A DNA stretch of 64,000 nucleotides, from NCBI RefSeq assembly GCF_010015445.1, contig NC_053126.1:20076669-20140668 (forward strand). Direction: 5' to 3'. Position numbers and translations under genes: made by a program. This stretch comes from Perca fluviatilis. Its lineage: Eukaryota > Chordata > Actinopteri > Perciformes > Percidae. Under the pieces are notes generated by a model. That model saw only the letters and a program-made list of their open reading frames with translations, made no database searches and had not been told where the DNA came from. This document shows positions 51,901-64,000 of the stretch, one piece after another (position 1 is the first letter of the stretch; each line of letters starts with the position of its first letter).

Positions 51901-53017
51901 GGTGGAGGTGGATGAATCTTCCCCTTATTTATTCAGGTCAATCAATCAATATGATATCATCTGTGACCTTCTTACCATATACAAGTAATGTATACTCACA
52001 ATTCAGGAGTTTCAGTCTTTTTTTCTCGTAACTGCTCATGACTCATAGAGATATGTTTTAACATTACAAAAGTCATCAAGCATCTGAAAACTTAAAGCAG
52101 AACTAATCAATACTTTACGATAGCATACTTTTTTTCCCCCTCCACTGCATTTATTTAAGACCTAGTTACTTTTTAAATTAAGATTTTACATACAAAACAC
52201 ATGATCACTTTATAAAATATGATCCATTGTTACAGATTAAAATACCAGAAGTATGTGAAGTAGTTAAACATGATCCAATAAGCCTACCATTAGCCATTCT
52301 GCATTATGAGTACTTTACTTGTACTAGTTTAAGTAAGCTTTTACTTTTGATACTTTAAGTAGGCTACATTTCGTATTTCTACTTATGGGAAATTTTGGGT
52401 GAAGGATTTTACTTGTACCGGAGTATTTTGGGAAGAATGAGAGACACTGGAGGCAAATGGTGAGTTCTGAGTTCAGTCAGAGGCTGAGCTGCACACAAAC
52501 ACACAGGCACGCTCCCACGGAAACGGTTAAATTAGTACGATCATTGCTAGCGTACAGCTAATATCTGTACAGTTGATAATGTTGTCTGTTTGGGGTGAAC
52601 AAAGACAAACGGTCAGCTTCAAATTCGTGCGAAAATTCCCTTTGCTTTCTGACTCAACCATAGACTGTAAAAATAAGGACTCAACACACCTTGATAAACC
52701 CAATGTACACGAGCGACCTGCCCTCAAACAGACAACAGACAAAGTTAATGAGAAGCTAGTTGAAGAAAGTGGAATAGCTAAATCAAGTGAGAGGCAAAAG
52801 AGGCAGACGTGTTTTCTCAGGGGTTGGTGAGAGCAATCAGAGTATTGGCCTTGGGACTTGTATTCATCAAATGGCCAAATAGATCCAAATGCATTCTATT
52901 GTTGCTCAATTTTTGCTAACAAAATGTGTAGTTATGGGTAATTTTTTTGTGCTAATGTTGTGTTGACAATTTGTTCTGCCCACAAGTGGCTAAAAAAAAC
53001 TATTGTTTTAAACCATT
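51901..53017. other. Intergenic sequence with an AAGTA-type repeat fragment
   Basis: 52290-52430 carries phrases of the AAGTA-rich repeat seen at 38926-39410. No gene is supported; the 52573-52830 open frame has no known domain. Confidence 0.4.
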
Positions 53018-53504
53018 TTAAAGGTACCCTGCCATACAAAACCGTTTTTACTTGTATTTTTTTAAATATGTTAGGTCCATATGTGTTTGTGTTATGTTGT
53101 GAATGTGAAAATGAACTGCTACCTCCTTTGTCAGCTCTAGCCACTGAAAAGAAATAAGCAGAGAAATCAGGCCAATTACAAAAGCTGGTCAGTCTGACAT
53201 CATATTGCCTGAGCTCATTACTATTCATTAGCTCGCCCAGTTGGGCTGAGTAAAGGATTCTGACAGCCAAGCTCTCATTGGCTAGCTGTTAGCCAATCAG
53301 ATTCAAACAGCTTAGCTTGTTGAATATTAATGAGAACTGGCGGAAATCGAGCTGAGTCTTCCTGTAGGCTTTCTATACCACGCTAGAATGGCTTGAAACA
53401 AGGTAGCCAAGGCAATTTTTCCACAGAAAAATGTTACAGAGTCCATGGTAGAACTTCAGACATTACCACAAAGTAATGAAATATGTGTGGCAGGGCATCT
53501 TTAA
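53018..53504. mobile_element. MITE with TTAAAGGTACCCTGCCA ends
   Basis: The left end TTAAAGGTACCCTGCCATAC and the reverse complement of the right end TTAAAGATGCCCTGCCACAC match imperfectly. TTAA may be the target site. Non-coding. Confidence 0.6.
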
Positions 53505-55117
53505 TGTAGCTGTTACTAATGAAGGTCCTAGTCAATACATTTGTGATAACAGGTTGACATTTGACATAATTTTTGTTTGGTTATGGGGCCACCATTATGG
53601 GGCCCCTGACAACAATTCACCCAGGGGCCTGAAACTAATATCTATAATTTTTGGCATGTTTCAAGGCCCCACAAAAACATTGGGTAAACATTACATCAGT
53701 TATAAAACAGGGTCGCTGGAGCTGGTCCCTGGAGTTTTGGTGGTTTTGCTCAGGGCCACATCAGCATGAGCCTTCAGATACTGAACCTCCCTGCTGCTGC
53801 AACAAACTAACTGTGGAATTGAACTATTCTCACCCCCATTACAGGCCTCCACCTCTGGTCTCTGGACTCCCAGTGTGGAGGCAGTCTGTCTCCATCTACA
53901 CTCACAGCCTCCATCACCGCGGCTGCTCTGTTGTTCTCTCATCAATCGATAAGTGAAGGTGGTGTCTGTTCAGTGGGGCGTGGACCTCGGCTCCCAGCTG
54001 GAGTCTGTCAAGCGCACACACCAGAGAGAAACAACAGACAGAGGAAGACAGAAACATACCGGTAGTAAGAGAACTCTGCCTTCAAAATTAAAGCATGTGT
54101 GTTAGAATACTACCTGAGTTCTAACCTATAAGGCTAGCCTACTACTACTTTTACTTTTGAAATTACTATGACGACTATATAGCCTAATCATGAGTAGCCT
54201 TTAGGTGTTGTAGCCCAATAGCAGTCATAACTTTGAAATAGTAGGCTAAACATAAATAGGCATGACATTTTTTGTAGCCTACATATTGTTACTTTGGACA
54301 AAATTAATGGGTGACAACATGGGTGACGTATAAATAATTATCATTAGTGGAGTTCCCTCCCACATATTTTACTACATAAAATATTTGGTAAACTGCAGAC
54401 TTGATATTGTCTAAATATCTAATGTTAATTTGTCAGCCTATATCAGTGTTGCCCTCTGATGAGATAGTGGCCTGCACACAGTGACATTAGGAATATAATA
54501 TAGTAGGCTACAGACCAACATTTATTACAAATTTTTGACCTAAGTAGCCTACAACTATTTGAAGGAGGAAGGCAGAGCTATCCTTACTCTTTTCAACCAT
54601 TGCTAATCTATTAATGTATGTGTTAATGTTATAATAACATTATATTATACTGCATTATATTAGATATAGGTCTCCCTGCCTTCTGACAAATGTTTTTTGT
54701 GTGATTGCTTTGTGACTGAGGCTGAGTGGTTTTTATACATTTGTTTATTCATTTTATTATGAATAATTTCCCAAAGTTTGTTTCCAGTCTTGTATTCAAT
54801 AACTTCATTGTGCAAAATTCAGGGAAACTACTGAGTTATTCATATACATTTAACTCTGAAACAAGGTGAGAAGGTCATAGAAGCCATAACACCCTCCCAG
54901 TTGCTACACTAGCCAATTTAGTTTACCGTGCCAGATATATTATTTTGAAAGCAACTGCCGGATGTGTCGGTGCGTCATTCCGTTGACTTGACTCTAGTGT
55001 TAAAGCCTGGTGCGCCAGTGTGTAACGCTATAGGCTGGAGGGAGGCAGCTGTTGCCGTTATTTTATCAGCCAGCTCACATAGCCTACATCAGCAGCTTCG
55101 CCCTCCCGTTAAAAAAT
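53505..55117. other. Upstream region of cacnb1
   Basis: No gene supported. The GC-richer stretch at about 53820-54060 could be an untranslated exon or promoter, but nothing in the sequence settles this. Confidence 0.35.
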
Positions 55118-55141
55118 ATGAGTCTGTCAAAACCATCATAA
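55118..55141 (+). other. Upstream ORF in the cacnb1 5' leader
   Basis: ATG AGT CTG TCA AAA CCA TCA TAA, seven codons, ends 39 bases before the cacnb1 start. It only matters if the transcript begins upstream of it. Confidence 0.45.
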
Positions 55142-55180
55142 ACAAACGAAACTGAAAATAGATTTTAAAAAGTTAAATCA

Positions 55181-55270
55181 ATGGTACAGAAAAGTAGTAT
55201 GTCCAGGACGCCTTCGACCTCAACCCAGGAGATCCAAATGGACATGTTCGACCATCATCCACACACACAG
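55181..55270 (+). CDS. cacnb1: Voltage-gated calcium channel beta-1 subunit, first coding exon
   Basis: The exon encodes 30 residues, MVQKSSMSRTPSTSTQEIQM followed by DMFDHHPHTQ, and stops at a GTAAGA donor in phase 0. The start and spacing match the known CACNB1 N-terminus (MVQK.SMSR...QEI.M..FD). The protein is the cytoplasmic beta subunit that binds the alpha-1 pore subunit and supports trafficking and gating of high-voltage-activated calcium channels. In skeletal muscle it is part of the excitation-contraction coupling complex. The next exon is at 60623. The gene is divergent to rpl19, as in mammals. Confidence 0.93.
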
Positions 55271-60622
<5,352 letters not shown>

Positions 60623-60709
60623 GGAAAGTACGGCAAAAGGAAGAGCCGATTTAAGCGCTCGGATGGAAGCACCTCCTCTGACACCACCTCGAACAGCTTT
60701 GTCCGACAG
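60623..60709 (+). CDS. cacnb1: cacnb1 second coding exon
   Basis: The exon runs from a CTCAG acceptor to a CAG/GTAACA donor, phase 0 at both ends, and encodes 29 residues: [20 protein letters not shown] then TTSNSFVRQ. This matches the conserved second exon of CACNB1 ([18 protein letters not shown]). The following SH3 and guanylate-kinase-like domains are not in this window, so the gene continues to the right. Confidence 0.95.
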
Positions 60710-63700
60710 GTAACATTTCACACTTAATCCTTCCTGCAGACCGCTAATCCAGGTACTAGACTGAGTCTCAGCTTCATTTCATTTAATGACGAATCATGAA
60801 AGTTTAATGGTGTCAAAGTGAGGTCTTTTAATGCTGGGAATTCAGCAGCTCCATATACTGTAGATAGTAGGCTAGTTTAATTATATTTTTTTATTTTTTC
60901 TCTCTAATCCAACTTTTACAATTTATACATACAATCTTTGCATTAGGGTAGAGACGATTAGATGATAAATCGATTAGTCGATCAACATAAAAGTAATCAT
61001 TTACAATTTAAATAATTGATAAATCATTGAAGTCATTTATCAAATACAAATCCCAAACATTCGCTATTTCCAGTTTAGAAAAATAAGGAGGAGTTATGGC
61101 TTCTTAAGTAAAGAAAAGTAATATAAATAGATTGAGTATATTTGTGTTTTGGACTGCTTATCGGACAAATGCATTTAGAAGACTTCACCTCTGGCTCTTA
61201 GAATTTGTGAATTTCTAAGACCAAACAAGTAATCAGTTTATCATAAAAAATAATCAGCCAATTATTTTCTCGAAGCTGATGACCATCATATACTGTTACT
61301 CGAGAATTAGCTCATTTTTTCATTTTAAAGTATTTAAATACAGTACATGAGTAAATGTACTTAGTTTTAACCTAGTTTATCTGCTACTTTGCGGATTTTT
61401 CCGACGTGAAACCCTTTATTTTCTTGTCTGTATTTTCTTTTATTGAAAGCCATATCTTTCTCTCTTCACCTGTGTGTTTGTCACAGGCAGCCCACATACT
61501 GTACTGTATCTCACACACTGAAATGGCATTGACAACATTCCTGGTAACAACAGTAAAACCCTTGTGACAATATCTACACAGACTTATTGTCACAGAGTTG
61601 GAGCTGAGAGACATCAGCAGAGACTTCTCCAGGGCTCTGATGGTAATTATTAGTCCCCAGGTGTTAGACTCACCCCTACACTTCTCCCTCTGAACCTGAC
61701 TCCACCCAGTTCCTAGATGTAGATGCATTGATTGGCTCTGTCAGAAGGAGCTAGTAAAACCTGTCAGTTGTCCAGCATATTTTTTTTCTGGGTAAGAATG
61801 GGTCACGAATAACCTGACATCGCTAGACCAAATTGCAAATGCGAGTTAGTCTGGAACCTCTCAGTTCATTTTTGATTTCAAAGGGTCATTATTAACGGCT
61901 CTAGACCAAAATGCCACTGGACGCAATACGATAGACCTACAACCAATCAGAGCAACGAAAATATGAGTTAGCACTGAGTGACGGACAAATGTAATCGGAC
62001 AGCTTGCAGAGATGAGATCAATATGTCTGGGAACGAGTGTTGTTTGAAAATAGTATTTCAACAGAAAGGTCCACATCAGTTGTTTTCGTAAATGCCTCGA
62101 CGGCGCTCCTCTTTACTAAGCTATGTTAATGACCTCATCACATATTTTGCGTAAAGAGCAAAGGCTCGGCAAGTTGTCAGTCATCGTCTGAAACCCACCC
62201 CATATGAGATAAACGGTTGTGATTGGCACGGAAATCTGCCTGAATGGGAGGGGAACTACACGTGCTCACAGATTTGTCTGGTTCCCAGGCTAGGTCAAGA
62301 AGCCTCTTTTTGTCAGACAGGAACACTTCCTTTCCTCGAGGGTTTAGGAGGCGGGGTTAAAGTATTACACGTTTGCGACCCGTACCGCAGGCCTGTCTGG
62401 ACATGACATTTCTCAAAGCCACGCTGTGTGGCAGCTAAATGAGTCCCCCTTTTTCTATCTGACCTCTTCATTTGTGAGAGGAAATGATTTGCCCCGTACT
62501 GAATGACATTTACCTGTTCAGTACTGGTGTTGCCTGAGAAAAAAAATTGAAGACAAAACAAATCCCATCGCTGTTGGTGAACAGAGGGAGCTGAACTCTC
62601 CCATGGTTTCTAAAGGTTAGCTGCATCCTCGCCTACACACATCACCCTACTCCACTGCCTTGTCCTTCATTAACTCTGTGACTCTGCTTGTGAAGGACCA
62701 CGTGCACCGTAGCCTGCAGGATAGGCAGGATTCATAATCACTCACACTGTATAAGGAACTCATTACCCCGTAGTAAGGATGATTTAACGCTTCCTCAGAT
62801 AAATGTCCTCCCGTCTCATGCTATTGCACAGCTTTTCATTCATTAAGGCTAGCAGTGGAAGGAGCAGGGATTTAAAACAGTTGAAATGCTGCATATAAAC
62901 CAAAAATTGATTTAGTAACTAATGAAGTATCTATAAGTGTTTCTGAAACCATGGTACGATTTTAACAACTGGCTTTATTCACAGAAAAGGAAGCATGCAG
63001 GCGCCCCATAGGTTTTTTATACATATAGCCTTTTTTAGCCTCCCCTTGAACAACTCAAAGCAGAGCCCTGTATAGGCTTTACAGTCTCACACACACCTAC
63101 GCGAGCGCAGTCTCACTCACCACACACACAAATACACGAGAGCCACAATCAGCCAACGGTAGAGCTGGCTGGTACACTCAGGCTGGTTTCCATGGCAACC
63201 GGGCCACTGAATCTCCCTCTGTGTGCAGGCACAGTGGGATGGAGAGACGAAGGAGAGGATGGGGGATGTGTGTGTGTGTGTGGGGGTGCTGGTTTGTGTG
63301 TCAAGTTTAACAAAAACACACCCTGCCTTCCATCAGAGACTGTCTGTCTCAATAGGTAACATGAATGCTGTTGTTCAGGAGGATGTGGTGGAAACTTGAA
63401 ATTTTAGATTTTCCCTCTTAGAAATTGAATCTTGACAGCTAGGAGACTCATACTCCACAATGCAGCATTACAACATAAAATCAAATCAGGGGCTGTCATG
63501 ATGAACACATGACAGCTGTGTCCCAGCTCAGTGACTTGATTGAGAACCACAAAGGAGGGTTCTTCAGAAAGCCTGAAGACGAGGCAGAAACGGCTGGACT
63601 CAATCAAACTAAAACTAGTTAATTCCTTGATACCCACGTGTATATTACAAGATGCAACATTTCTCTTCAACACTTCACCAAAACACAATGGATATGTAGA

Positions 63701-64000
63701 TAAAATGTAATTATACAGCAATAACATCACTTCCATTTCTCTGTAATCAACAATATATTCAGGCTAATGACATGTACAAACAGAGTTTATGCTTGGCTGC
63801 CATTAATTAGACTCTGCAGCAGTTTTTTCAGTGGTCCACTTAATGTGATGCATTTACCAGTGACTGTTAAATGCGAAATTTTCACGATATTTCAAGAACC
63901 ATTGAAGAAGTTACCAGTGTGCAGTGAATTATGGAATACTGAGTGTTGAAAAGGATATGTGCACACTTCATTTGAGCAAATGAAAATGTCTAAAAAGGTT
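60710..64000 (+). other. cacnb1: cacnb1 intron 2 (partial)
   Basis: I looked for the next expected exon, whose human counterpart begins GSAESYTSRPSDSDVS, and did not find it. The window therefore ends within the intron. A MITE-like segment lies at about 61846-62293, with AGTCTGGAACC at one end and GGTTCCCAGGCT at the other. Confidence 0.6.

Noticed and set aside
60710..64000. Third coding exon of cacnb1
   Set aside because: No sequence matching the expected Ser/Asp-rich exon with splice sites was found; it is assumed to lie to the right.

Overview
The window is nuclear DNA from a ray-finned (teleost, probably percomorph-like) fish. The evidence is intron-containing vertebrate genes (an alpha-2,8-sialyltransferase, rpl19, cacnb1) set in a dense mix of fish-type repeats: Tc1-like elements, a Rex3/RTE-like LINE with a GATG tail, an L2/Rex1-like LINE, an IS630-like DDE element, MITEs, tRNA-derived SINEs and long microsatellites. 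There is no prokaryotic gene organisation.

Layout. (1) 1-830 is the decayed 3' end of a hAT-type transposon. (2) 2029-2126 (-) is the first coding exon of an alpha-2,8-sialyltransferase copy, 'copy B', whose other exons lie left of the window. (3) 2463-22977 is a block of about 20.5 kb made almost wholly of repeats. It contains a ~2.35 kb tandem unit, a Tc1-like element, a solo LTR, a 1.6 kb fold-back element, and an IS630-like transposon split by a nested Rex3-like LINE. (4) 22978-24110 resumes single-copy-like sequence that pairs with 36.7-44.1 kb, so the repeat block splits the 5' flank of copy B. (5) 26599-36190 (-) is a complete seven-exon sialyltransferase, 'copy A', with an open reading frame of 354 codons plus stop. 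(6) 36.2-45.7 kb is its 5' flank, with an L2-like LINE at 39.4-41.6 kb. (7) 45842-49181 (-) is rpl19, six exons and 196 aa. (8) 51.1-51.9 kb (-) holds decayed pieces resembling a KLHL10-type BTB-BACK-kelch gene. (9) 55181 onward (+) is cacnb1, with the first two coding exons in the window and the rest to the right.

How it fits together. rpl19 and cacnb1 are divergently transcribed neighbours, as in mammals, which supports both calls. The sialyltransferase locus is a tandem duplication: the first coding exons, the adjacent intron and the upstream flanks of copies A and B can be aligned by eye. Because duplicated segments exist both here and inside the repeat block, several transposon insertions have an empty counterpart in the same window, which defines their ends and target-site duplications.

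Exon boundaries were deduced by eye from splice sites and codon phase. They are self-consistent: the sialyltransferase exons sum to 1065 nt and the rpl19 exons to 591 nt. Repeat family names are by recognition only, without a database search.
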